This document shows positions 1 through 8,418 of a DNA stretch of 12,052 bases, in pieces (within the stretch, counting starts at the first letter, position 1; each line of letters starts with the position of its first letter). The notes below the pieces were generated by a model. The model did not search any database. It saw only the letters and a program-made list of their open reading frames with translations, and was not told the DNA's origin. Made by a program: the position numbers and the translations under genes. The stretch is from Smittium culicis (lineage: Eukaryota > Kickxellomycota > Harpellomycetes > Harpellales > Legeriomycetaceae), in assembly GCA_001970855.1 (NCBI GenBank), contig LSSN01003446.1:1-12052 (forward strand), read 5' to 3'.

Positions 1-240
1 ATACAGCTTTTTCAAGATCTGGGTTACAAGAGTGCAAGGCAAGTGAAGTCAAAAGTTACATTTTCTATGAAGATATATATTTATTACTTATTAGAAAGTA
101 TAAAAGATACTTGATGTCGAATTCAAGACAGGAAAAACGTAACCTTTTTAGTCTTTTTCTGTTGCTTGGTTTTAGGTCATAAACTTCAAAGTAAAACTAC
201 AGAATAAATTAAAAAGAAAGCTATATAAAAATAACTGTTT
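1..240. other. AT-rich sequence without recognisable gene
   Basis: I see no supported open reading frame, RNA gene or repeat here. The short string gtgcaaggca near base 34 also occurs in both arms of the long inverted repeat at the right side of the window (around 9909 and 11970). Ten bases is too short to argue for a further copy. Confidence 0.5.
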
Positions 241-241
241 T

Positions 242-267
242 ATTACTAATCAAACTTGATTAGTAAT
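242..267. repeat. Perfect 12-bp palindrome with 2-nt centre
   Basis: Bases 242-253 (ATTACTAATCAA) and 256-267 (TTGATTAGTAAT) are exact reverse complements around the dinucleotide AC. The structure could be a dyad binding site, a hairpin, or the trace of a small foldback insertion. No gene boundary lies next to it, so its role is unknown. Confidence 0.75.
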
Positions 268-361
268 CAAAATAAATCGTTATCGATGTTTAAAAATATG
301 AATACGTAAAATTATAACGTAAGAAAAGTTAATATCGATAAGAAATTTCGGAAATGTTATA

Positions 362-389
362 GAACGTTTGATAACGTTCTAGAACATTG
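362..389. promoter_or_regulatory. Imperfect phased heat-shock-element-like array
   Basis: Alternating GAA/TTC-like triplets occur every 5 bp: GAA at 362, TTT at 367, TAA at 372, TTC at 377, GAA at 382 and TTG at 387. Three of six are exact and three are one base off. The central TTCTAGAA is perfect. Heat-shock factor trimers bind inverted nGAAn pentamers in this phase. Alone this array would be weak, but it lies 15 bp from the stronger array at 405-433, which supports reading both as one regulatory block. No functional test can be made from sequence. Confidence 0.45.
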
Positions 390-404
390 CTTCTGATGAT
401 ATCT

Positions 405-433
405 GAATGTTCCGGAACATTCTAGAAAGTTTC
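405..433. promoter_or_regulatory. Heat shock element, five contiguous perfect pentamers
   Basis: GAA at 405, TTC at 410, GAA at 415, TTC at 420 and GAA at 425 alternate with exactly 5-bp periodicity, followed by a near-match TTT at 430. This is the canonical HSE recognised by heat-shock factor trimers in eukaryotes, where three pentamers are usually enough. The next coding relic downstream is a LINE 3' fragment beginning about 140 bp away, which is not an obvious heat-shock gene. The array may therefore belong to a lost or unseen gene, or to a transposable element promoter. No TATA box or start codon can be assigned with confidence. Confidence 0.6.
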
Positions 434-569
434 ATTCATGACAGTACTACTTTTTGTCAAGGAAATCAATTCCAATATCGCTTTAAAAAATTCAGATTTG
501 CTCGGTGCTCCATCCTATAGCCTCATATAGCGGAGAAATTTTTGGCATGAATCGAGAAAGAAAAAATAA

Positions 570-1351
570 AATAAACTCCATTATAGACTAGCCGGCAAGG
601 TTAGTATAGGATTAGGAAAAACAGCCGCTCTATCGAGATTAAGGGAACAAATAAGAATAAATCCTGTAAATACTAAAACGATTACATCTCGGGAACGGGC
701 TTACTATAAGTGGCCTATGTCAATAACTCGGATTTCTGATTTAAATAAATCTCCAATAAATTCAAAGTTGGTTACTTGGGTATCAGGGAGTCAAAAGTTG
801 TTTAAACGGATTTGAAGTGAAATCAAGCCCGGAGAAACACTCAAAGCTTTAACTCTCAGAACAAGGAAAAAAGACTGTATTAGGATTATCAATTTGATTG
901 AGTCAAATAATATAGGAAGAATTTTAAATATGATTGGACTATTAATTATATTTTCAGAACAATCTAAAGAAATAATGCAGATTATATAGTTAATTATAGG
1001 GACGTTTAGAACCGCATATAATGTGGCAAGAGCGCAAACTATAGAAAGAGAATATCCTAGGACATGCTCATTCTGTTACGAATTAAATCCAGAATCTGTT
1101 CAGCATTTAATTTTTGGATCTCAAAATGGACCTCAAAGAGACACGAGTATATAGGATACTTCCTTCCTAACATCAACAATCTTTTGACAAACTCAACTGA
1201 TACTCAGTTATTTGTCAAGCTCTTTGGAGGTGAGTTATTGTATAAAAAAGCTGACATTCTAAAGAAAGTCGACTAATCTCATGTAAAAGAAGTGTTGAAA
1301 ATAGCATGATTTTTTAGTGCGAAATTAACTGAAAAATTATATTACCCTTAA
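570..1351 (+). pseudogene. LINE-type non-LTR retrotransposon ORF2, degraded C-terminal part
   Basis: One plus-strand frame stays protein-like from about 570 to 1150, interrupted only by TGA (813), TAG (987) and TAG (1152). It then shifts to the frame that runs through 1276 and on to a TAA at 1349. Near 1065-1110 it reads CSFCYELNPESVQHL, the C-x2-C-(x)n-H spacing of the zinc-binding segment (zf-RVT type) that follows the thumb in many LINE reverse transcriptases. The final cysteine has become serine. Basic, arginine-rich helices precede it, and a tail containing LFGGELLYKKADILKKVD follows. The RT palm and endonuclease are absent, so this is a 5'-truncated relic, as LINE insertions often are. 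No clear poly(A) tract marks its end; an AATAAA lies near 1446. The family match is by motif only. Confidence 0.65.
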
Positions 1352-1744
1352 TAAGCTAAAAAGTGCATCAGCCTTCTGGGCCCAAACACGCAATGGTAAC
1401 GAATCACTAGTAGAGCGGAGTGGAATTGATTGAGAGTAACGTGTAATAAAATTTACTCGTTTTTATTTATTTGATAATTGATTTCAATAAATTTTATAAA
1501 AAATAGAAAAGATCTGACGACAGCGTTCTTAAATGATAGACAATAAAAAATTAGATTCTTACATACTCTATTTTCTCTCTTCCCTAAGCTTTTATTCTGG
1601 AAGAAGCTAACAAAAATTCTAAAAAATTTTATAACTTAAAAAAATTAATAGATAAAAAAATTAAATCGAATCTGACTTTTAGAAAATCTAAGACGAATCC
1701 ACGAGTGGTTCACTCCGACAAGTTATGTAACTTGGATTGGGGAG
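1352..1744. other. AT-rich spacer, possible LINE 3' flank
   Basis: No gene is visible. A moderately GC-rich patch lies near 1375-1435, and AATAAA-like strings occur around 1446 and 1487. They could be the untranslated tail of the LINE relic, but there is no poly(A) run or target-site duplication to fix the boundary. Confidence 0.4.
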
Positions 1745-3012
1745 ATGGAAACGAATGCGAATTTTAGACACCTAGGAATACGAAAAAATCGACAAAAAAA
1801 AACATGATTCGAATCTTAATTGAGATCTGAATTCTATATCTCGAATCTCAAAAAAACCTATCGAAACGAACATTATTAAAAAAGGGTCCGAATAATTCCA
1901 GTTCACTAAGGCAATGAATAGCGACGATATATAGTTCGACCGAATTTTGGACACTGAATTTAAGTAATTCTTTGAAGATACCGCCAAATCCGGAAAAATT
2001 GCACAGCAAATAAATGCAGTCACTAAAAGACTACGGGAAAAAATTAGAATTTAAGCCAAAATCGAACGAATCAAAATAAAAACTATTTCTCAGGAAAGGA
2101 AGTACCATGGTTCACAGCCACAGTATCGAAGCCTGAGGACGTCGAAAATTTCAGAAAAAATATGCTGGTCAAATTTGGCGGCAACAAATCAAGCAGGAGC
2201 AAGGTCTTAGTTCGAATCATGAACTAGGCCAAAAAAATTTCGAGAAAAAATCTGTCCCGGGTTCAACCCTGACAGACAATAAAAAAAAAACTATGAAAAA
2301 AAATTTTGCGCAGGTTCAACCTTGACACTAGTCGAAAATAATTTGACAAAGAAAAAAAAATCGAAAAAATAAAAATAAAAACCGACTTTAATGTATTCAA
2401 AGCTTTGAAAATGGAAATTTTGGAGACATCCGATATTATCCCATACAAAAATTTCAACAAAGAGTTGATAGCTCAAGTCGAAATTTTCACCAAAGGAAGC
2501 AAGAAAAAGCTCAAAGAAATTATTAATTGATCACGAAGCGACGCTCCGAAAAATAAAATAATCGAAAATAATAAAAAAGAAATCGAAACGAAAAAAACGA
2601 ATAAAATAACGAAAACGGCATATGCGAATATTACAGAAAAAAGACATATAAATCCAGCAATCAAAAGTGCTGGACAAACTCTCTGAATTTTCAAACGAGC
2701 AGAAAAAAAATATTACATCTAGAATGTTTCCGTTTGAGGCAAAAAAATATAAGCTGATCTATAACGATAAATTCAAACTAATTAGATTGAGTCAAACTAA
2801 ACGAAAACTAAAATTCAATTTCAATTTTGAACGAATCAGCAAAAAACGAACTAGCAGAGCGCCTGGAATGGCGGCCGTCAGAATCAATTCGGAATCAGCC
2901 ATCACAGAGAACTGAAAGAATGGTCAGAAAATGGAATCTTGAAGACCGCGACGAATTTTTTGAATTTATCCTGCTTCGGCAGTATAATTCGAAAAATAAA
3001 CACATTATATAG
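1745..3012 (+). pseudogene. Unrecognised A-rich coding relic (ORF1/Gag-like?)
   Basis: I do not recognise this gene. From an ATG at 1745 the plus strand shows consecutive protein-like stretches in changing frames: about 1745-1800, 1803-2092, 2096-2235, 2370-2684, 2667-2850 and 2827-3012. At least four frameshifts lie between them, the first at an A-run near 1794. Readable pieces include KEVPWFTATVSKPEDVENF (2099-2155), LVKFGGNKSSRSKVLVRI, and near the end KWNLEDRDEFFEF. Composition is rich in Lys, Asn, Glu and Ile. In-frame stops are mostly TAA/TAG where Gln would fit (for example 1893, 1932, 1971 and 2045). The size and basic character suit an ORF1 or Gag of a retroelement, but this is inference and no domain is identified. 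A single-copy dead host gene is also possible. Confidence 0.45.
2260..2327 (+). repeat. Short direct repeat inside the A-rich relic
   Basis: GGTTCAACCCTGACA (2260-2274) recurs as GGTTCAACCTTGACA (2313-2327), 53 bp apart with one mismatch. Both are preceded by a GAAAAAA run. This looks like a diverged local tandem duplication of about 53 bp. Since 53 is not a multiple of three, it would itself have shifted the frame of the surrounding relic. Confidence 0.5.
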
Positions 3013-3229
3013 GCCCGTGCATCTTAGGGGTGTGCGTTTATCAGCAAACGCTGTGACCAGGTTGATCTTCATGAAAGCAACCAATGACCTTGTGGGTACC
3101 TTCTCTAATATCAGAAAATTGATTTCTTCACCCTTTATTACGATTCAACCTCAGCCTAGCTGCTAAGAACTCTGAAATTGGCCGTTTCCGATGTGCTCAG
3201 GATTAATTTTGTATGAAACTGGAATACGT

Positions 3230-3320
3230 GCACCAGCCCACTTAAAGCAAAGCCCTTAGGGTACGCAGCCGGTAGACCGCCAGAGGATTTTTATAAATTA
3301 TTAGACTATTTTATTTTTTA
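3230..3320 (+). repeat. Diverged partial copy of the right-hand repeat family
   Basis: Two blocks match the arm at 11735-12041 in the same orientation. The first is near 3234-3259 (CCAGCC.ACTT.AAGCAA.GCC). The second starts near 3269 with ggtacgcagccggtagaccg and continues as agagga. The 35 or so bases between these blocks in the other copies are missing here, consistent with a deletion. One frame across the second block reads GYAAGRPPEDF, comparable to RYAAGRPVEEF in the right arm and RYAAGRSEEEF on the minus strand of the left arm. The family may therefore derive from coding sequence. Homology fades after about 3320. Confidence 0.6.
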
Positions 3321-4436
3321 TTAATTTAGCTGTTATTTTTGAAAATATAATCTGAGATAAAAAATATATAATAAGATTATAAAATCAATATTATAGTCAT
3401 CTGTCGTCCGGTGGCTTACTTTTTCTTCACATTCTGACAATTTTTTCACGAATTATATTTTACTTTTAAGGCAATTTACAACCTAATTAAAAATTTATAA
3501 ACACGAAAACTTTAATCAAAAAAAATTTATGACTAAAATAAGTATCATAATGAATTTTAGAAACGTTCACAGAAAAAAAAAAAACTTTTTTTAATTCGCA
3601 ACACAAATGAAGATGTAATTTTTTAATGAAATTTAAACTAGCAATGGAATTTTTTCATAGCAATATAAGTTTGAACCTAAAATTAAATAAAAACTAAAAA
3701 TCGCGCTAGCGAATATATATATATACTTTATTTCTTCAGAACTGCGTTAATAAAAGTTAATATTTAATTAGAATAATATGTTTTATAGAATATAAATATC
3801 AAATATATAGTTATAAAAAATACCTAATAATATTTTAAAATTTAATATACGATTATTTTTTTTCGTTAAGTTTTGTGGGAAGGAAATTTTTTCAGTCAAT
3901 AATATGAAATACATTTAACTAATATCCTTTTCCTATTTTTTTTTCTAAATATAAATTAAATTAAAGTTTTTATAAATTCATTTTTTTATTTAAGGATTTA
4001 AGTTGTTGAGATACTATACCCAGTGTATATTTTTTCATTTTTAATTATTTTGATTTTGATAAGAGTGATTTATATATTAATAAAATTGATTCATTAAATA
4101 AGAATTATGACTATAGCTCAAATAATCAATCTAATACTCTTTGAATATAGAGACTAGACTAAATAAAAAGTAGTAATTTTCATATTCAATTTATATATTA
4201 GGAGTTAACTGAAGAAATTATTTCATTTATAATAGTACATTCTTTTATCTAAAATCTTATATAATATAATAATATATATTCATTGAATCAACCATAAGTA
4301 AATATAAAAAGAAATGTATAAATTGGATAAAATTCTTGGGAAATATTCCAGATTCAGAAATTAAGCTCTCTTGAATTTAGAAAGCGTGGTTTAGGGTAAA
4401 GCTGTTGATTAAAAATCACTTAACGATTCCTAGATG
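3321..4436. other. AT-rich spacer, no gene seen
   Basis: The stretch is very AT-rich, with a short (AT)n tract at about 3714-3725 and A/T homopolymers such as the A-run near 3575. I find no coding-like frame. A weak tRNA-like arrangement at 4385-4430 is discussed under rejected items. Confidence 0.6.
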
Positions 4437-4472
4437 TTTTTTTTTTTTTTTTTTTTTTTCGCAGAGTTTATT
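4437..4472 (-). other. Poly(A) tract with upstream AATAAA (retroposition 3' end)
   Basis: Read on the minus strand, AATAAA (4472-4467) is followed by seven bases and then an uninterrupted run of 23 A (4459-4437). A polyadenylation signal directly before a long A-run is the usual 3' mark of a retroposed transcript. The body would lie at higher coordinates, but that sequence is AT-rich apart from a C-rich patch near 4535-4552 and resembles nothing I recognise. No target-site duplication was found by eye. A chance homopolymer is possible in such AT-rich DNA. Confidence 0.4.
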
Positions 4473-5045
4473 AAAGATTAATTAAAATCTTAAAAAAAAT
4501 TAATAAAAAATATTATGAAAATAATTTTTCTACCTACCCGCCCCCCTCGGCCACTTAAAGTTATACCTTTCATTGAATTATATTTTTTTTAATAATTACA
4601 TTTAGGTTCATGGTCTTTCTAAAACCTGATAAAGTATATGACTAAATATTTTTTCTTATTTTAGAGACTTTTTATAATTATAGAAATTTGCTATTGTCTT
4701 CTAATAGCTATTGGTTATTCATAAAAATATAAATTTTAATAATATACATCTTTGGTCAATATAATAATAAGCAAAATAGTTGAATAGATTTTTATTTTGA
4801 AGAAAATCTGGCTCATTTAAGAGTTATATATTATATATATCTTATAGTTGTTATAAAAAATTTAAATTTGAAACTAGTATATCTAAATTTTCAATAAAAT
4901 TTAGTTTTTATCGTTCAATTGCGGATTAGATATAAAATATTATTAAACTGATACTATATCTAGTTATGTTTTCTAATTGTTTTTGCAATAAAAAAAAAAA
5001 ATTTAGTATGAGGGATTAAATAAAATTTTTTTGCCCATTCAAATA
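4473..5045. other. AT-rich spacer, no gene seen
   Basis: No coding frame or RNA gene is supported. The only compositional break is the C-rich string near 4535-4552 (taccCgccccccTcggcc). If the poly(A) mark at 4437 is genuine, part of this stretch is its retroposed body. Confidence 0.5.
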
Positions 5046-5056
5046 ATCTCATAAAT

Positions 5057-5120
5057 TAAAGAGTTAATCGAGCTCTTTGGAGAGAAAATTAATTCATATC
5101 ATGCGAAGAGAAAAAAAAAA
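5057..5120 (-). repeat. DIRS 3' terminal extension (pairs with ICR)
   Basis: This stretch outside the 3' ITR is an inverted copy of 5299-5350. Shared blocks include AAGAGTTAATC and ATTCATAT, with one small indel; about four in five positions match by eye. In the DIRS model such extensions pair with the ICR to bring the ends together. The outermost base is not certain. Confidence 0.65.
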
Positions 5121-5193
5121 TTAAGTATTACCTTTTTATTGGATAAAAATAAACCGAAAAAATAAATCTAATAATAATAAGTGTATTAAATGA
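5121..5193 (-). repeat. DIRS 3' inverted terminal repeat
   Basis: These 73 bp match the reverse complement of 9290-9362 at 69 positions without gaps; the mismatches are at the seventh base and around 5161-5169. The core holds TTATTGGATAAAAATAAACC and (AAT)n-like sequence. Near identity of the two ITRs contrasts with the broken coding region. Confidence 0.92.
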
Positions 5194-5298
5194 TTGAATT
5201 TTTTAATTTTATAGACCGTTAATTACACGTTAGGGATATTCTTATGGCCTTTCGGAAAACGTAAAATGTTACGTGTGGTCAGGTCTTAATTTTTCTGC
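5194..5298 (-). other. DIRS 3' untranslated region
   Basis: This is non-coding DNA between the ICR and the 3' ITR. It contains the short dyad ACGTAA-aatg-TTACGT near 5260-5275. No protein-like frame is visible. In related elements this segment is simply the 3' UTR. Confidence 0.5.
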
Positions 5299-5382
5299 TC
5301 TCCTCGTATAATATGAATTATTCAGGCTCTAAAGAACCTGATTAACTCTTAAATTATACTTATGAGAGGATACATATTAAGT
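5299..5382 (-). repeat. DIRS internal complementary region (ICR)
   Basis: The part at 5351-5382 is an inverted copy of the 5' terminal extension at 9357-9388: 19 bases around GAGAGG.TACATATTAAGT match with one difference, and further partial matching follows. The part at 5299-5350 is an inverted copy of the 3' extension at 5057-5110. One internal segment therefore represents the joined two ends. In DIRS-1 the ICR, of similar length, is proposed to template closure of the circular intermediate. It abuts the recombinase stop codon at 5382-5384. Confidence 0.8.
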
Positions 5383-6386
5383 TAATCCAGATTTAAATTC
5401 GACTGGTTCAAGTTTTTCGAAAGATTTCTTGCAAGTCGATAATAGGTATCAAATATTGAATAGTCTGACCAAAGATGCATGTGATACTATTTCATTTGCT
5501 GATACCCGTAAGTTTACTTCTAGTGTCACTCCTATTTCTCTAACCTTCGCTATGAGTGTATTTGCATCGCGGTTTATCAGACCAGAAATGAATTTTATAT
5601 GCCTGGATATACTGTAAACTGATATTTGTTTTGAAATATTATTAATGAATCTAATCAGCCTGTTAACAGTCCACTTGCTATTGTCAACGTGTGGTGTTTG
5701 ACAAAGGCTAGTCGCTACATTTTCTTTATAAACCGAATATGCTACTACTGGGCATAAAATCGGATCAGTGTGAGGGCTTATCTGGCACGGTTTTTCTATT
5801 GGACGGCCGCTTCGTTTTTCTTTTGGTGCTATTATAACTAAATTTAGAACACCAAGGCTTACGTGGCTGCGTTCGTCGTCGATTCTATGAATATCGCTGG
5901 ACCTAAGAAACCCTGTTACAGATAATAGCCAGCATAGTTTAGCGGTGAGTTTCTTGGTTGAGAGCTCGTTTGAGGGGCCCCATTCCTTGAAAATATCCAT
6001 AACCTGTGAGATGTCGATAACCATTCTAACATAGGATTTAATTGAAGGATCGTAAAAAATTTTTTTGAATTATGAAAACATTGGGTGATTTGATAGTTCC
6101 GTAGGATTTTCCGCTAGTCTTAGGAGTGCAGATTATTAGACATTTATTGATCCTACTTTCAGTATGTCTACTGTATAGATCTCCGCAGGTAGTTTATTAT
6201 TTGAGGGGCTATAATTTCAGCGGTGATCTCCTTTGAGGATTTTCAGTTTAAAAATCGTTGTAACACAGAGCTGTACCTAGAAATACATCTAACACGTCGC
6301 TCATTGGAATTGATACAATCAACAGCGTAAGTACTGAGATCTTTGGATTCGAGGAAACTACGCTGGCTATTCAAGCCATCAAGCGC
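5382..6386 (-). pseudogene. DIRS tyrosine recombinase (YR), broken
   Basis: The enzyme would integrate the circular DNA intermediate. From 6386 the first frame gives an N-terminal core-binding part (RRVRCISRYSSVLQRFLN, then APQIINYL), with a TGA at 6243-6245 where Trp is expected. A frameshift near 6180 leads to the catalytic frame, which contains TAA at 6070-6072 (FS-stop-FKK) and an uninterrupted stretch 6024-5449. There TGFLRSSD carries the first catalytic Arg, IAKVREIG corresponds to the second Arg box, and EIVSHAS carries the His. A second shift near 5466 is needed to reach the tyrosine segment IFDTYYRLARN, which ends at TAA 5384-5382. R, R, H and Y boxes are therefore all readable, but not in one frame. 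Length (about 335 codons) is normal for DIRS YRs. Confidence 0.85.
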
Positions 6387-6473
6387 CGATGCTTAGTTTT
6401 CTAGAGCAGCGTCTTTCCTCTTTTTTGGATTCTATATGATCGTCTTTGCTTGCAGAAGGTCCGACTGCGAGAA

Positions 6474-8287
6474 TTACAAGGCCAATAGATTCGGAAACCA
6501 GATGGCAGATTTCCATATTGGTGTCACCAGATTTATTGATAATCTTTTTTGTCGGAATTTTTGAACTACTTGGGAGATCAGACTCCATGTCGGGCAGCTG
6601 TATGGGTTTATGAGCGCGTACCAATTGTAGGCCAGTGCATTCTGACCTAATTTCTCGGTGTCTGTGAGCCAGCTAAAGTAAACTTGTACCTTCATGCTTA
6701 GGAGCAATACAAACATTTATTCGTATTTTATACAATATAATTAATTCAGTGTTATAAATACCTCTTGTGTAGATCATTTTGTTTGAGCAATCAGTATACT
6801 CTGCTCATATGCGGAATTGAGCACTTATGGTATATAGGTGACTTGAGCTTTGGATTTCGTTTCCAGGAAATGATCCCAGATCTGTTCTGCTATTGTGAGA
6901 AGTTCTGGGGGATTTTTTCCTCCAAATTTACTTACGTACATAAGTGTGGTTGTGTTTTCTGAATAGACCAACACCGATCGACTGACAACACTCTTGAGTT
7001 TGACGGCGTAGTATACTTTAAGCAGTTCCTTGACGTTTACGAGTATTTTATTCTCGTTTTTATTTAATGATTCTGAGTACATGAGGGATCCCACCGCTAT
7101 TCCCCAGGCTCTGTCGCTGTAATCCGTAAAAAACTCCAATTCGGGCGTCTCTGGTAAGAATTAAAGCCTGTTTAATGACGTCGGTTTGTTCTTCCAAAAC
7201 AATAGGTTCTGAATGGCCGGTTTAATCAGGATGACTGTCAATGTCCATGATTTCAGAGACGACAGTGATTGATTATTTAGTTCTAGAAGTCGGCGAAGCA
7301 AAAGGCGACCCGGCAGCAGTTCAATAGACATAGAATAGACTATAGTAATAAAGCTCGAGAGAAATTTCATATTCTTCTTCCGAGAGTTTATTAGTTGCTT
7401 TTTTCTCTTCAGAGATCCCTGATCTTGGTTGAAGAATCTTGAGGTTTATTTTCCTTGTATTGATAATCATATTCAAGTGTGTGATGGACAAGGATAGGGA
7501 ATTAAAGATTTTTCGTCATTGAACTTGAATCCAAGCTCCGATAGCTTGGAGTATATCGAGCGTGTGATTGTTAAACAAGGTTCCTTCGTATCCCTCATTA
7601 TTAGAAGATTGTCTACGTAAGCTGAGTCACGCATCCCTTTCTTTGTGGCCAATTCCAAAACTGGACGCAGAATCTTGGTAATTACCAACGGTATCAGTGA
7701 TATACCAAATTTCAGGGCGTGAAACAGACCAATCTGAATATAGTTCGGTAAATTAACGCCAGCGTATCCATTTTGAAGTTTTGCTGCTCCACGTTTTGGT
7801 TGAGATTGCTAAAGTTCAAGAGTGTTATGAGGCTTGCAGCATTTTTCGATATCGTGTAGAGCTTGCTGTAGAAGACTGGTTCTTTCGACTGAATCTCTTC
7901 GATATCTTGATTCAATATCAAGGAATATACTTCTTCTGTCATAACTTTTCTGGCATCCCTGATCAAATTCCTCATGTATCGATGCGTGTGGAGCGTCAAA
8001 AGTGGGATTTGAGTGCGTCTCACTTGGTGCGGGCACGAAGGGCCCGCGCCAAGCGCGACCCGTTTCGGAAGGAGCCCGAAAGACACCTTCTGAAATGGGA
8101 TCCGCTTCAAAATCGAGGTCTTTTTCAGCCAAATCTTCGTATCGGATGGCCTCGAATCCAGATCGGTAGAGTGTAAATTCTATAAGAGGATTCTGAATCC
8201 CTTCTCTACTACTTTCCGAACCCATCGTCTGTCCGTTAGTCTGGATCATGCCGATATGAACATAGCAAGGTGTACCCCTACTGGGTG
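6474..8287 (-). pseudogene. DIRS reverse transcriptase/RNase H polyprotein, broken
   Basis: The role is copying element RNA into DNA. In order: an N-terminal RT segment from 8287 (PVGVHLAMF, TGA in SA-stop-SRL, WVRKVVEKGFRI); fingers with MTEEVYSLILNQDIEEI and LNQNVEQQNFKMDTL (about 7985-7765); palm with FHALKFGISLIPLVITKIL and AYVDNLLIM (7608-7619 encode YVDN); connection with RRLLELNNQSLSSLKSW (about 7290); RNase H with FFTDYSDRAWG (7133-7101), NVKELL and YSENTTT (to 6825); and a conserved linker FSWLTDTEKLGQNALAYNW to FPNLLAL (6678-6474). Palm motif A is missing: the sequence jumps from the KMDTL segment straight to the motif B-proximal region, about 40 codons short. YVDD is now YVDN, and the RNase H DN is EN. 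Stops and several frameshifts confirm a dead copy. Confidence 0.87.
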
Positions 8288-8418
8288 GGAAGGGGGGGGT
8301 TTATAGGTCTCTATTGAGGCCCACTTTCGTGGCCGCAACTCCTTACGCGAAAACTTAACTTGGAGTCGGCGGCCCTGTTGCTTGAATTGGTTTCAGCGGT
8401 GGTCACAGCGATAGAGCT

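Noticed and set aside
2258..2330. Pol III B-box-like GGTTCAACCC inside the A-rich relic
   Set aside because: The flanking bases do not form a T-arm stem and no A-box lies upstream; it is part of a local 53-bp duplication.
1772..2694. Several minus-strand open frames rich in Phe, Leu and Ile
   Set aside because: They are antisense to the A-rich plus-strand relic; T-rich complements give hydrophobic frames by chance.
3256..3295. tRNA-like D-arm and A-box resemblance around ggtacgcagccggtagaccg
   Set aside because: Similar to the 5' part of a tRNA with one base missing, but no B-box follows at the right distance in any of the three copies and no cloverleaf can be drawn.
4385..4436. Possible tRNA or tRNA-derived SINE (A-box-like tggtttaggg, B-box-like cgattcc, then a T-run)
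   Set aside because: A-box to B-box distance is too short, the anticodon and acceptor stems do not pair, and the T-run is better explained as a minus-strand poly(A) tail with AATAAA.
5429..5617. 62-codon plus-strand open frame
   Set aside because: It is a shadow of the tyrosine recombinase C-terminal region on the opposite strand.
7781..8176. 131-codon plus-strand open frame
   Set aside because: It is antisense to the RT fingers region, whose minus-strand frames carry recognisable conserved RT sequence. Nothing in the plus frame resembles a known family.
8280..8300. G-run (agggggggg) as a possible quadruplex
   Set aside because: A single G-run without three further runs nearby cannot form an intramolecular quadruplex.
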